Positions 8,942-16,604 of a stretch of 64,000 nt of DNA are shown here, piece by piece. The position numbers were made by a program, and so were the translations under genes. The DNA is from Gemmatimonadota bacterium (lineage in GTDB: Bacteria; Gemmatimonadota; Gemmatimonadetes; Gemmatimonadales; Gemmatimonadaceae), in contig JAPLKS010000018.1 in the NCBI GenBank assembly GCA_026387915.1, positions 62,001 to 126,000 of the forward strand, read 5' to 3'. Numbering within the stretch: position 1 is the first letter of the stretch; every line of letters starts with the position of its first letter. The notes below the pieces were generated by a model. The model searched no databases, was not told the origin of the DNA, and saw only the letters and a program-made list of their open reading frames with translations.

Positions 8942-9898
8942 ATGTTTCGCATCTTCCTGCTCTTTCTGTCGCGTCAGGCGACCATTTTCCGTTTCGTTCG
9001 TAACAACGGCTTCGCCAAGGCGATGGCGTCGCGGTTCGTCGCGGGCGAAACGATTGCGACCGCCACCGCGGCTGTGGCTGACCTCAACGCCCAGGGGATT
9101 ACCGCCTCGCTCGATCTCCTCGGCGAGAGTGTGACCAACGCCGGTGAAGCGCGCGCGGCCGGCACGGCGTACCTCGAGCTCTTGGACGCGATTGCCGCCA
9201 AGAAACTCGATGCGAACGTCTCGCTCAAGATGACCGCGATGGGGCAAGATATTGATGACGCGCTGTGCGAAGAGATTGTGTCCTCCATCCTCGAGCGAGC
9301 GAGGACGCACGGATCGTTTGTGCGTCTCGATATGGAGTCGAGCGCGTATACGCAGCGCACGATCGACTTCTTTGAACAACGGCTGTACCCCCGCTATCGC
9401 GAGCAGGTGGGCATTGTGTTGCAGAGCGCACTGCGCCGCACCACAGACGATGTCGAAAAGGCCATCGCGCTTGGATGCCGCGTGCGTCTCTGCAAGGGCG
9501 CGTATTTGGAGCCCGCCACGGTGGCGTTTCCCGATAAGCGCGATGTCGATGCGCACTATGTGTCGTGCATGAAAACGCTGATGGAACGCGGCAACTACGC
9601 GGGGCTCGCCACGCACGATGCAGTGATTATCACGGAAGCCATACGGTTTGCGCGCGAGCGCGGCATTGCGGCCGATCGTTTTGAGTTCCAAATGCTGTAT
9701 GGTGTTCGGCGTGACCTACAGGCACAGATTGTGCGCGACGGATACCGGTTGCGCGTGTACGTGCCCTTTGGCACGCAGTGGTATCCGTATCTGATGCGTC
9801 GGCTCGCGGAGCGGCCGGCCAATCTGTGGTTTATTACCGGCAACATTCTGCGCGAAGTAACGTCTGGGACGTCGGCTCGCCCCGTGTCGCGCACGTGA
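8942..9898 (+). CDS. putA: Proline dehydrogenase (monofunctional, FAD)
   Basis: 318 aa. It oxidises L-proline to pyrroline-5-carboxylate with FAD and transfers electrons to the respiratory chain. It is a single TIM-barrel ProDH domain, the short monofunctional type seen in Thermus and Deinococcus. Recognisable segments are SLDLLGESV, NVSLKMTAMG, VRLDMESSAYT, VRLCKGAYLEP, GLATHDAVI, FEFQMLYGVR and the C-terminal LRVYVPFGTQWYPYLMRRLAERP, which holds the proline-binding Arg pair. No P5C dehydrogenase gene is adjacent. TTATAA occurs immediately upstream of the start, which has no clear ribosome binding site. The 3' end overlaps the next gene by 4 nt (GTGA). The symbol is used for the ProDH activity only. 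Confidence 0.92.
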   Translation: MFRIFLLFLSRQATIFRFVRNNGFAKAMASRFVAGETIATATAAVADLNAQGITASLDLLGESVTNAGEARAAGTAYLELLDAIAAKKLDANVSLKMTAMGQDIDDALCEEIVSSILERARTHGSFVRLDMESSAYTQRTIDFFEQRLYPRYREQVGIVLQSALRRTTDDVEKAIALGCRVRLCKGAYLEPATVAFPDKRDVDAHYVSCMKTLMERGNYAGLATHDAVIITEAIRFARERGIAADRFEFQMLYGVRRDLQAQIVRDGYRLRVYVPFGTQWYPYLMRRLAERPANLWFITGNILREVTSGTSARPVSRT

Positions 9899-10293
9899 CG
9901 CACGGGCAGTTCCTTCCGCCCGATCCGTCCGCTGGGGATGAGACCACCGTCCGGGGCTACGCGGCTGTCCACGCGCGCCCCGCGGCGCTTGAGGGGAAGG
10001 ATGGCGTGAGTTACAGCGTGGATGTTCTGACGGATGTGAGCGATGACGCCGCGCAGCCCTATGCCGCCTACCTGCTCTTCGTGCAGTGGTCGCGACTGGG
10101 TGCGCAAAAGGTGGATGGTCACCTCGAGTCCGAGTTCTTGGCGTGGGGCGAGACCGCCGAAGAAGCCGAGCAACTGCTCGGCGACATGACACTCGAAGAG
10201 GCAAAACGTGCGCTGGACGCGCTGATTGTCGTGCGCGACGGCCAGAGCTCCCGCCGCTGGTTTGACGTGATGCGTGAAGAGGACGCATCATGA
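9895..10293 (+). CDS. Hypothetical protein, 132 aa, coupled to rsgA
   Basis: I do not recognise this family. The GTG at 9895 overlaps the proline dehydrogenase stop (GTGA) and the 3' end overlaps rsgA (ATGA at 10290-10293), so it sits within a translationally coupled trio. The N-terminal part is beta-like and rich in Asp, Gly and Thr; the C-terminal half is helical and acidic (FLAWGETAEEAEQLLGDMTL, then an EEAKRALDAL helix). No signal peptide, membrane segment or cysteine motif is visible, so it is probably cytoplasmic. An open frame continues upstream to 9778, but that part overlaps putA and shows no protein-like pattern. Confidence 0.6.
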   Translation: MTHGQFLPPDPSAGDETTVRGYAAVHARPAALEGKDGVSYSVDVLTDVSDDAAQPYAAYLLFVQWSRLGAQKVDGHLESEFLAWGETAEEAEQLLGDMTLEEAKRALDALIVVRDGQSSRRWFDVMREEDAS

Positions 10294-11228
10294 GCGAGTT
10301 GCGCGGCGTGATTCTCAATGGCACCGGCGGCGTGTGGAGCGTGCGCACAGCCGACGGCGCGACCCACGATGCGGCGATGCGCGGTCGGCTGAAGCAAGAA
10401 GGCGCGCCGCTGAAGCTTGCCGTGGGAGATGATGTCACCGTGGAGCCCGACGAACGTGGGGGTGCGGGCTGGTCCATTACGGCCATTCATCCGCGGCGCT
10501 CGGTGCTCGCGCGTCGCGCGCCAGGGAACGCGCGTGGCGAACGCGTGGTCGCCGCGAATGTCGATCAAGTGCTGGTGGTGTTCGCGGCGGCAAAGCCGGA
10601 ACCGCACGTACGGATGCTCGACCGTTTTCTCGTCATTGCCGAAGGCAACGACCTGCAGGCGCATATTGTGTTCAATAAAGTCGATCTCATTGACGGGCCT
10701 GCCGCACTCGATGCGCTGGTCGCCCCGTATGAGAAAGCTGGCTACACCGTGCATCGCACCAGCGTGAAGCAGAATATCGGGATGGCGGCGCTCCACGATG
10801 TGCTGGCCGGCCGCACCACAGCGCTCAGCGGCCCGAGCGGTGTGGGCAAGTCGTCGTTGCTCAATGCGCTCTTTGCCGGACTGGATCTTCGCACGGGCGA
10901 GATCAGCGAGTCGGTCAACAAGGGGCGGCACACTACCGTCGGTGCCTTGCTCGTGCCGCTCCCCGACGCGGGCGGCGGATTTGTGGTGGACACCCCCGGC
11001 CTCCGCGAAGTAGGGATGTGGGGGCTGCCTCCAGAAAATCTGGACCGCTGCTTTCCCGAGTTCGCTCCGTACCTGGGCGAGTGCAAATACGGCGACTGCC
11101 AGCACGAGACGGAGCCCGGGTGCGCGTTGCGGGCAGCCGTAGCATCCGGTGTCATATCCACCGCGCGCTACGAGAGCTACTGCAAGCTGTTGCTCGAGCT
11201 GAAGGCCATTCCCAAGGATTGGGCGTAG
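10290..11228 (+). CDS. rsgA: Small-subunit ribosome biogenesis GTPase RsgA
   Basis: 312 aa. RsgA is a late 30S assembly checkpoint GTPase. The protein shows the hallmark circular permutation: G4 (NKVD, 129-132) comes before G1 (GPSGVGKSS, 181-189), then the G2 threonines (near 215) and G3 (DTPG, 234-237). The N-terminal OB-fold covers about residues 1-85. The C-terminal zinc site is Cys265, Cys270, His272 and Cys278. All elements are intact. It is the last gene of the run that starts with the PEGA protein and ends in a 10-bp hairpin that includes its stop codon. Confidence 0.95.
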   Translation: MSELRGVILNGTGGVWSVRTADGATHDAAMRGRLKQEGAPLKLAVGDDVTVEPDERGGAGWSITAIHPRRSVLARRAPGNARGERVVAANVDQVLVVFAAAKPEPHVRMLDRFLVIAEGNDLQAHIVFNKVDLIDGPAALDALVAPYEKAGYTVHRTSVKQNIGMAALHDVLAGRTTALSGPSGVGKSSLLNALFAGLDLRTGEISESVNKGRHTTVGALLVPLPDAGGGFVVDTPGLREVGMWGLPPENLDRCFPEFAPYLGECKYGDCQHETEPGCALRAAVASGVISTARYESYCKLLLELKAIPKDWA

Positions 11229-11249
11229 CCGCTCAGGCGTGAGCGGCTA
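11226..11249 (+). terminator. Perfect 10-bp hairpin at the rsgA stop codon
   Basis: The arms 11226-11235 and 11240-11249 are perfectly complementary around the 4-nt loop GGCG, and the left arm contains the rsgA stop codon. There is no T tract after it, so it may be a 3'-end stabiliser or a Rho-assisted end rather than a classical intrinsic terminator. A second smaller hairpin (GGCGAC/GTCGCC, 11268-11285) follows in the 80-bp gap before the convergent pdxH. Confidence 0.45.
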
Positions 11250-11308
11250 CAACGGCACCACAGAAACGGCGACGGCGATGTCGCCGCGGCTCGGCAACGA
11301 AACGACCG

Positions 11309-11956
11309 CTACGGCCAAAGCCTGCCGAGCGTCCAAGGCGCAGCGCTGTTCGCATCCCGCGAATACACCACGCGGTCGTGGAGACGACTTTCGCGCCCCT
11401 GCCAGAACTCAATCACGTGTGGCACGACGCGATATCCGCCCCAGTGATGCGGCAACGGCACGTCCGCCCCTTCGGGATACTTGGCAAAATATTCGGCCAC
11501 CTCGCGCTCGAGATGGGCACGCGAATCGAGCGGATCGCTCTGGTGCGACGCCCAGGCGCCCACCTTGCTTCCGTGCGGCCGCGAACGGAAATACTCTGCC
11601 GACTCGCCGGGGGAGACGCGTTGCACCGTGCCGGTGATCCGCACCTGCCGTTGCAACGCATCCCAGAAAAAGCACAATGCGGCTTGCGGGTTGGCGTCGA
11701 GCTCGCGCCCTTTGCGGCTCCGGTAGTCGGTGAAAAAGACGAAGCCGCGCTCGTCCGCACCTTTCAGCAAGACGACGCGCACTGATGGCGCACCGTCCGC
11801 CGTGGCGGTCGCCAGCGACATCGCCGTGGGTTCGAGAATTTCGGCGCGACTCGCCTGCTCAAACCAGACGTGGAACTGGCGGTATGGATCGGCGTCGACG
11901 TCGCTCTCCGTGAGCGACTGCAAGGTGTATTCGCGGCGGATATCGGCGAGCGACAT
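11309..11956 (-). CDS. pdxH: Pyridoxine/pyridoxamine 5'-phosphate oxidase
   Basis: 215 aa. It is an FMN enzyme making pyridoxal 5'-phosphate, the last step of PLP synthesis and salvage. Typical PdxH features are LRREYT-like ADIRREYTL at the start, the FMN-binding SVRVVLLKG and FFTDYRSRKGREL, CFFWDALQRQVRITG, SKVGAWASHQS and the C-terminal PHVIEFWQGRESRLHDR followed by a terminal RLWP. The ATG at 11956 is preferred over a GTG at 11968. PLP supply is relevant to the tyrosine phenol-lyase at 25.7 kb, but there is no direct genetic link. A TATAAT-like element lies about 60 nt upstream at 12016-12021, read on this strand. Confidence 0.95.
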   Translation of the reverse strand: MSLADIRREYTLQSLTESDVDADPYRQFHVWFEQASRAEILEPTAMSLATATADGAPSVRVVLLKGADERGFVFFTDYRSRKGRELDANPQAALCFFWDALQRQVRITGTVQRVSPGESAEYFRSRPHGSKVGAWASHQSDPLDSRAHLEREVAEYFAKYPEGADVPLPHHWGGYRVVPHVIEFWQGRESRLHDRVVYSRDANSAAPWTLGRLWP

Positions 11957-12015
11957 AGTGGGTTTCACGGTTGGGCGTGAGGACGGCGAGTGCGCGACAA
12001 CGGCGCGACAGAACC

Positions 12016-12028
12016 ATTATAAAGATAG
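12016..12028. promoter_or_regulatory. Divergent promoter motif (TTATAAAGATAG)
   Basis: TTATAAAGATAG at 12017-12028 lies between the divergent pdxH (start 11956) and moaB (start 12091). Read on the minus strand it contains TATAAT, a good -10 box for pdxH; on the plus strand TATAAA could serve moaB. The same 12-mer occurs at 24876-24887 in another divergent gap. No convincing -35 box is seen. Confidence 0.45.
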
Positions 12029-12090
12029 GCGACCTTGCCAGCGCCGCGGAGCGCTCCCAGCTTTCGCGCCATGACATCCCAGGCGCATTC

Positions 12091-12624
12091 ATGACCGGTA
12101 CAGGGGTTCCCGAAGGGACGCGCGGCCACCGCGCCGAGGGTGAGGCACGTGCGCCGGTGCGCTGCGCGCTGGTGACAGTGACCGATTCCCGTACCGTCCA
12201 AACGGACGTCAGCGGCCCGCTCATGGCGCGGTTGGTAGCAGAGGCGGGGCATCTGGTCACGGACACGGCGCTGCTCCCGAACGCCGAAGTGCGCGTACGC
12301 GAGCATGTGGCCGCACTGCTCAACCGCGCAGATGTGGATGCCGTGTTGCTCTCGGGGGGCACCGGATTGGGCTCCCGCGACCGAACGGTTGAGGCCGTCC
12401 GGCCGCTCTTCGAAAAAGAGCTGCCTGGCTTTGGCGAGCTGTTTCGCCTGCTGTCGTTTCAGGAGCAGGTGGGGACGGCCGCGATTCTCAGCCGCGCCGT
12501 GGCCGGTGGTGCCAACGGAAAGCTGGTGGTATCTATGCCAGGGTCAGCCGCTGCGGTTGAGCTGGCGCTCACCCGCGTTCTGCTGCCTGAGCTCCGCCAC
12601 GCACTGCGCGAACTCTCCCGCTAG
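12091..12624 (+). CDS. Molybdenum cofactor biosynthesis protein, MoaB/MogA family
   Basis: 177 aa. MoaB/MogA proteins adenylylate molybdopterin before molybdenum insertion. The domain starts near residue 25 with CALVTVTDSRTVQTDVSGP and has the signature motif LLSGGTGLGSRDRTVEAV, then ELPGFGELFRLLSFQEQVGTAAILSRAVAG and the SMPGSAAAVELAL loop. The last two segments match the usual GFGE and PG(S/N)xxA motifs. The ATG at 12091 gives a normal length; an open frame runs further upstream but carries no family sequence. It is the only cofactor gene here, so an isolated MoaB. The stop overlaps the convergent OsmC stop (CTAG, 12621-12624). Confidence 0.88.
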   Translation: MTGTGVPEGTRGHRAEGEARAPVRCALVTVTDSRTVQTDVSGPLMARLVAEAGHLVTDTALLPNAEVRVREHVAALLNRADVDAVLLSGGTGLGSRDRTVEAVRPLFEKELPGFGELFRLLSFQEQVGTAAILSRAVAGGANGKLVVSMPGSAAAVELALTRVLLPELRHALRELSR

Positions 12625-13067
12625 CCTTCGACGAGCTCCAGCGACCAGAGCACCGGCATTTCGGGGTCAAGCGAATCGCGGACCGTGCAGTACTTGGTGA
12701 CACCGAGGTCGATAGCCCGCTCCGCCTGCGCACGATCGATGTTCGATCCCGTGATGCGATACGCCAAGTGCACCTTGGTGATGCGGCGCGGCTTGTCGTC
12801 GGAGCGCTCTGCGCGGATGGCCACTTCGACGGCGACTGGTTCGGTGCGGCGCTTTTCGAGAATCGCCACAACGTCAATTGCCGTGCAGGCGGCGAGGGCG
12901 CTGATGAGCGCTTCTGGCGGACTCGGGGCGTCTTTGGAATGGCCGTCCATCAGGATGGAGGGCCCGTCCGCGCGCGCGGATTCAAAGCGCCAGCCGCCGC
13001 GCCAGTGCATGGTCATGTTCAGGTCGTGACGGATTTCGTCTGCGGAGCCGGGGCGATCGTTCTTCAT
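12621..13067 (-). CDS. OsmC/Ohr family protein
   Basis: 148 aa. OsmC-family proteins are thiol peroxidases acting on organic hydroperoxides, although many members are uncharacterised. The fold segments are present: GPSILMDGHSKDAPSPPEALISALAAC with the first active-site-type cysteine in LAACTAIDV, the helix-to-strand VVAILEKRRTEPVAVEVAI, and a second cysteine near the C-terminus in VTKYCTVRDSL. Two widely spaced cysteines match the family's Cys pair, so peroxidase activity is plausible. The ATG at 13067 is taken because it places the beta strand LNMTMHWRGG at the usual position. Its 3' end overlaps the moaB stop by 4 bp. Confidence 0.85.
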   Translation of the reverse strand: MKNDRPGSADEIRHDLNMTMHWRGGWRFESARADGPSILMDGHSKDAPSPPEALISALAACTAIDVVAILEKRRTEPVAVEVAIRAERSDDKPRRITKVHLAYRITGSNIDRAQAERAIDLGVTKYCTVRDSLDPEMPVLWSLELVEG

Positions 13068-13108
13068 GAGATTCGACGTGGGAAACAGGAAGCGGGCTCG
13101 GGAAGTGG

Positions 13109-13128
13109 GGGCGCCGCATTCGGCGCCC
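13109..13128. promoter_or_regulatory. Perfect inverted repeat between divergent genes
   Basis: GGGCGCCG (13109-13116) and CGGCGCCC (13121-13128) flank CATT. The element lies in the 115-bp gap between osmC (minus strand) and the ferredoxin gene (plus strand). There is no adjacent T run on either strand, so a regulator binding site or a leader hairpin is more likely than a terminator. The regulator is unknown. Confidence 0.35.
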
Positions 13129-13182
13129 GTCACCTGTTAACATTGGTGAAGCGTTCGTCGTTTCGCCTCCCATCCCGCCCCT

Positions 13183-13509
13183 ATGCCTCTTCCCGTCATG
13201 GAGCCGTATTCGCGCCACGTGCTGGTCTGCACGGGCGGGTTCTGCTCCAATGAGCGCGGGGGCCGCGCCCTGTACTCCCAGCTGGCGATGCTGCTTCGCC
13301 GCGAGGGGCTGTTATTCGGCCCCAGTCGGGTCAAACGGTCCGAGGCCCCCTGCTTGGGTGTCTGCGACGGTGGCCCGGTGATGGCGGTGTATCCCGAAGG
13401 GATTTGGTATGGAGCGGTGACTCCCGCGCTGCTCGACCGGATTGTGGTGGAGCATCTCCGCGACGGCCAACCGGTGGAAGAGGCGATTTTTCATCGACTC
13501 AAGCCCTGA
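13183..13509 (+). CDS. Thioredoxin-like [2Fe-2S] ferredoxin
   Basis: 108 aa. It is a small (2Fe-2S) ferredoxin of the thioredoxin-fold type (as in NuoE C-terminal domains and Azotobacter FeS-protein II). Cluster ligands are visible as Cys16 and Cys21 (VCTGGFCSN) and Cys57 and Cys61 (APCLGVCDGGPV). The segment MAVYPEGIWYGAVTP is typical of the family. A second ATG at 13198 would remove five residues and cannot be excluded. The partner enzyme is not apparent from the neighbours. Confidence 0.85.
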   Translation: MPLPVMEPYSRHVLVCTGGFCSNERGGRALYSQLAMLLRREGLLFGPSRVKRSEAPCLGVCDGGPVMAVYPEGIWYGAVTPALLDRIVVEHLRDGQPVEEAIFHRLKP

Positions 13510-13573
13510 AGGAACCGCTTGCGCGAGAGGCGCCGAGGCACGAACTTCGCGAGTCGCCACCAACCCATTCAGA

Positions 13574-13849
13574 ATGCCATTCTCGCTCACCCTGTACGAA
13601 CGCGTCATGACCAGCGGCCCAGTGGTGCGCATCCGGCGGATTACGCCAGAGGGCACCGTGCCGGTGCGTGCGGTCATTGAAGTAGATCGGCGCTCGGAGA
13701 CCCAGAGGCCGTCGGGCGGTGGAGGTCATCCACCGGCGCTGATGGCGGTGGAAGGAGACAGTGAGCCGCATGTGCTGGCATCGCTGCTCCCCTTTGCCGA
13801 GGACGACGCGTCCGTCGCGCGCCTCCTCTCGCAGCGCGGCGTACAGTAG
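13574..13849 (+). CDS. Small hypothetical protein, 91 aa
   Basis: I do not recognise this protein. The ATG at 13574 begins MPFSLTLYERVMTSGPVVRI; upstream in-frame sequence is the shadow of the ferredoxin gene. The N-terminal half looks like beta strands (PVVRIRRITPEGTVPVRAVIEV). After a Gly-rich turn the C-terminal half is LASLLPFAEDDASVARLLSQ. It has no cysteines and no export signal. It follows the ferredoxin by 64 bp on the same strand and ends inside a terminator hairpin. Confidence 0.5.
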   Translation: MPFSLTLYERVMTSGPVVRIRRITPEGTVPVRAVIEVDRRSETQRPSGGGGHPPALMAVEGDSEPHVLASLLPFAEDDASVARLLSQRGVQ

Positions 13850-13869
13850 CGCGCCGCGCTATCTTTTTT
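13847..13869 (+). terminator. Intrinsic terminator overlapping the stop codon
   Basis: TAGCGC (13847-13852), loop GCC, GCGCTA (13856-13861), then TCTTTTTT (13862-13869). The left arm begins with the stop codon of the upstream gene. The T run ends 3 nt before the next ATG at 13873. The same bases read CTATCTTT, resembling the divergent promoter motif, so this could instead be a -10 box for a leaderless transcript of the next gene. Confidence 0.5.
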
Positions 13870-13872
13870 GAG

Positions 13873-14196
13873 ATGACCGATCCGCTCAATGCGCGCCGCA
13901 TGATGCTCGGCGCCGCGAAAAAACTACTGCTCGATTCACCCAAGGGCCCGGCAGTGCCGGCACCCATTGAACCGCCGCGGCTCACGCCAACGGCCATTCA
14001 GGAGAGAACCCGTATGTCCCGCTCCCGCGAACGCATTCTGACGAACCTCGAGGAGATGTACTCTGAGGCCTTCGAGCGCGCCAAAGCGTCCGGTGCCGTT
14101 GAAGCGCAACAACAACTCGACTTTGCCTACCGCCGCGAGCAGCTGTATTTCGAGATTCTTCTCGACGTGCGCGACGCGATCGAAAAAGGCCGCTAA
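13873..14196 (+). CDS. Small hypothetical helical protein, 107 aa
   Basis: I do not recognise this protein. The N-terminal 45 residues are basic and proline-rich. The C-terminal 60 residues are strongly helical and charged (SRERILTNLEEMYSEAFERA, then LDFAYRREQLYFEILLDVRD) and could form a coiled coil. It is probably a cytoplasmic adaptor or DNA-associated protein, but that is a guess. The start lies directly after a T run with little ribosome-binding sequence (GAG only), which raises the possibility of leaderless translation. It ends 3 nt before the amidohydrolase start. Confidence 0.6.
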   Translation: MTDPLNARRMMLGAAKKLLLDSPKGPAVPAPIEPPRLTPTAIQERTRMSRSRERILTNLEEMYSEAFERAKASGAVEAQQQLDFAYRREQLYFEILLDVRDAIEKGR

Positions 14197-14199
14197 CCC

Positions 14200-15810
14200 A
14201 TGCACCCTTTGGCCCAGACCGCCGTGATCACCCTCGCTGTTGTCAACGCTCGCGTCTGGACCGGGGATACCCGCCGCCCCTGGGCCGATGCCCTCGCCGT
14301 CGCGGGTGACCGCATTGCTGCGGTGGGATCGAGCGCGGAGATCAAGAAACTCGCGCCCAGCTCCGCCCGCGTGATCGATGCGCACGGCGCGATGGTGACA
14401 CCGGGCTTTACCGATGCGCACGTACACTTTCTCGACGGCGGCTTTGCGCTGCAGTCGGTGAAGTTGCGCGATGCCAAGACCAAAGCGGAATTCGTGCAGC
14501 GGATTGCCGCGTTCGCCAAGACGGTCCCCGCGGGTGCGTGGATTCTCAATGGCGATTGGGATCACGAAAACTGGGGCGGCGAGTTACCGCACAAGGAATG
14601 GATCGACTCGGTCACGCCGAATACCCCCGTCTGGATCAACCGCCTCGACGGCCACATGAATCTCGCGAACAGCGCGGCGCTCAAAGCCGCGGGCGTCACG
14701 CGCGACGTGAAGGACGTGAGCGGCGGCACGATTGTCCGCGACGCGAGCGGCGCGCTGACCGGCATTTTCAAGGACAACGCCTTCAGTATTGTTGCGCGCG
14801 CCATTCCAGTCGCGCCCGCCGTCATGAATGATCGTGCCCTCGATGCCGCCATGACTTATGTGGCCGAGCAGGGGGTGACCGCCGTTCAGGCGATGGGCGA
14901 CTGGAACGACCTCGAGGTGTACCGTCGCGCGCATGCGGCTGGCAAACTGCGCACCCGCATCTATGCGTACGTCCCGATTTCCACCTGGAAGCGACTCGCC
15001 GACGAAGTCAAAGCCAAGGGGCGCGGCGACGAATGGTTGCGCATTGGCGGGCTGAAAGGGTTTGTGGACGGTTCCATCGGGTCACACACGGCGCTGATGC
15101 TCGAACCGTTTACCGACAATCCCAACGACAAAGGATTGATGGTGAACACCCCCGAGCACTTGTATGAGTGGACGTCGGCAGGTGACAAAGCCGGACTCCA
15201 GCTTGCGGTGCACGCCATTGGCGACCGCGCAATTCGGATGCAGCTCGACATCTTTGAGCGCGTGGCCAAGGAAAATGGCGCGCGGGATCGACGCTTCCGC
15301 ATTGAGCATGCGCAGCACCCGACCTTTGCTGATATCGCGCGCTTCGGCCAGCTCGGTGTGATTCCGTCGATGCAACCGTATCACGCGATTGACGACGGGC
15401 GATTTGTGGAGCGCGTGATTGGGACCGAACGGAGCAAGTCGACGTACGCGTTCAAGTCGATGCTCGACGCCAAGGCTCCCATGGCCTTTGGCAGCGACTG
15501 GTTCGTGGCGCCTCCGATTCCGCTCATTGGCATTTATGCGGCTGTCACGCGCCGCACGTTCGACGACAAGCACCCCGGTGGATGGTATCCGGAACAAAAG
15601 ATTACGGTGGAGCAGGCGTTGCGCGCCTACACCGCCGGTGGCGCGTATGCGGGCTTCGCCGAGAAAGAGCGCGGCGTACTCGCCAAGGGAATGCTCGCTG
15701 ACTTCGTGATGATCGACAAAGATCTCACGAAGATCGCGCCGGAAACGATCCGCGAGGCCAAGGTGCTGATGACGGTCGTGGGCGGGAAAGCAATTTTCGA
15801 GCGTCACTAG
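14200..15810 (+). CDS. YtcJ-type metal-dependent amidohydrolase
   Basis: 536 aa. It belongs to the amidohydrolase superfamily of exoenzyme-like YtcJ/imidazolonepropionase relatives; the substrate is unknown. Metal-binding HVH is in PGFTDAHVHFLDGG near residue 76. Other landmarks are the long inserted subdomain ILNGDWDHENWGG, the VDGSIGSHTA segment with the bridging-residue region, AVHAIGDRAI, RIEHAQHP, the SMQPYH strand and FGSDWFV with the metal Asp. The C-terminal beta-sandwich segment ERGVLAKGMLADFVMIDKD is typical. No signal peptide is convincing. It starts 3 nt after the preceding small gene and ends at a strong terminator. Confidence 0.9.
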   Translation: MHPLAQTAVITLAVVNARVWTGDTRRPWADALAVAGDRIAAVGSSAEIKKLAPSSARVIDAHGAMVTPGFTDAHVHFLDGGFALQSVKLRDAKTKAEFVQRIAAFAKTVPAGAWILNGDWDHENWGGELPHKEWIDSVTPNTPVWINRLDGHMNLANSAALKAAGVTRDVKDVSGGTIVRDASGALTGIFKDNAFSIVARAIPVAPAVMNDRALDAAMTYVAEQGVTAVQAMGDWNDLEVYRRAHAAGKLRTRIYAYVPISTWKRLADEVKAKGRGDEWLRIGGLKGFVDGSIGSHTALMLEPFTDNPNDKGLMVNTPEHLYEWTSAGDKAGLQLAVHAIGDRAIRMQLDIFERVAKENGARDRRFRIEHAQHPTFADIARFGQLGVIPSMQPYHAIDDGRFVERVIGTERSKSTYAFKSMLDAKAPMAFGSDWFVAPPIPLIGIYAAVTRRTFDDKHPGGWYPEQKITVEQALRAYTAGGAYAGFAEKERGVLAKGMLADFVMIDKDLTKIAPETIREAKVLMTVVGGKAIFERH

Positions 15811-15825
15811 GGCGCCGAAATGACG

Positions 15826-15868
15826 GCGGGCCGGCGCATCGTCTGCGCCGGCCCGCTGGTGTTTTAAG
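15826..15868 (+). terminator. Strong intrinsic terminator
   Basis: A perfect 13-bp GC-rich stem (15826-15838 with 15844-15856) closes the loop TCGTC and is followed by TGGTGTTTTA. It ends the amidohydrolase transcript, and by lying between convergent genes it may also slow transcription from the minus-strand gene ending at 15879. Confidence 0.85.
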
Positions 15869-15878
15869 AAGATTCGCC

Positions 15879-16382
15879 CTACTTCGCGATGAGCGCGGCC
15901 GCGAGTGCGGCGCCCTTCTCCTCGGAGAACCGCCCGGTGGTGCGCCAAAGTATCGCGCCGGCCTTGTCCACGATGAACACGTGAATCGTGTTCTCGTCGG
16001 TCACCTGGAGTGATTCTTTGAACGGGGCTTTGTCGATGTAGAGCGTGATGGTCCGGTCGCGCGCGCCACGGTCAGGAATGCCACCGGACATTCCCCTGTT
16101 GATCGTCCACCGCATCAGCCCGATCATCTTCTTGATCGTCGGGAGTTCGTAGAACTCGGTGCCCGGTGTGCGCGATACGAGTGGTTTGACGAACGGCATC
16201 CATGTATCGACATCGGCCTGCTGTTTCTGCAGAAATGCCACAAAGACAACATTGCGGTCGCCCGCAAAATCACGGGGTAAGTCAAAAGACTTGCCCTCGA
16301 GGTTGCTCGATACCACGGCGGGAAATCGTGCGACCGGCTGTTGAAGTACCATGGCCATCAGGACGAGGAGAAGGCGTGTCAT
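15879..16382 (-). CDS. Exported thioredoxin-fold-like protein of unknown function
   Basis: 167 aa from the ATG at 16382; an ATG at 16406 would add eight residues. The hydrophobic N-terminus MTRLLLVLMAMVLQQPVA is a signal peptide or anchor. The rest looks like a thioredoxin-related alpha/beta fold: strand VVFVAFLQKQQADVDTW, the motif TINRGMSGGIPDRGARDRTI, strand TLYIDK, and HVFIVDKAGAILWRTTGRF. There is no CxxC motif, so it is not a classical oxidoreductase. The GGIPD/TITLY region and the C-terminal VDKxGxILWR segment recall ATP10-type ATP synthase assembly proteins, but this is only a similarity of pattern. It is convergent with the amidohydrolase gene. Confidence 0.65.
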   Translation of the reverse strand: MTRLLLVLMAMVLQQPVARFPAVVSSNLEGKSFDLPRDFAGDRNVVFVAFLQKQQADVDTWMPFVKPLVSRTPGTEFYELPTIKKMIGLMRWTINRGMSGGIPDRGARDRTITLYIDKAPFKESLQVTDENTIHVFIVDKAGAILWRTTGRFSEEKGAALAAALIAK

Positions 16383-16604
16383 AAGTAAAAAGTAACACCT
16401 ATTCATCACGATGGGAGCGCCGTGTCGGCGTGCGCTCCCTTGGTCGCGTGGTCCCGTGCTTGCGAGTACAACAGTCGTCAAACTATTGGGTAGGTACTTC
16501 GTCTTCTTCCTGCTTCGCGAGCGGAACCGTTTGCTGGCGTCACCTGTTAGTGAACTCAAGTTGCTTGCGCGGGTTCCTCAATACTGTCGTCAATTCATTA
16601 TTAC

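Noticed and set aside
16523..16542. GGAACC...CGTC as an ECF sigma promoter for the lipid operon
   Set aside because: Only 9 nt separate the two elements; ECF promoters need about 16-17 nt.
16474..16593. Repeated GTCGTCAA (16474-16481 and 16586-16593) upstream of the lipid operon
   Set aside because: An 8-bp repeat over 112 bp is too short to distinguish from chance without comparison to other promoters.
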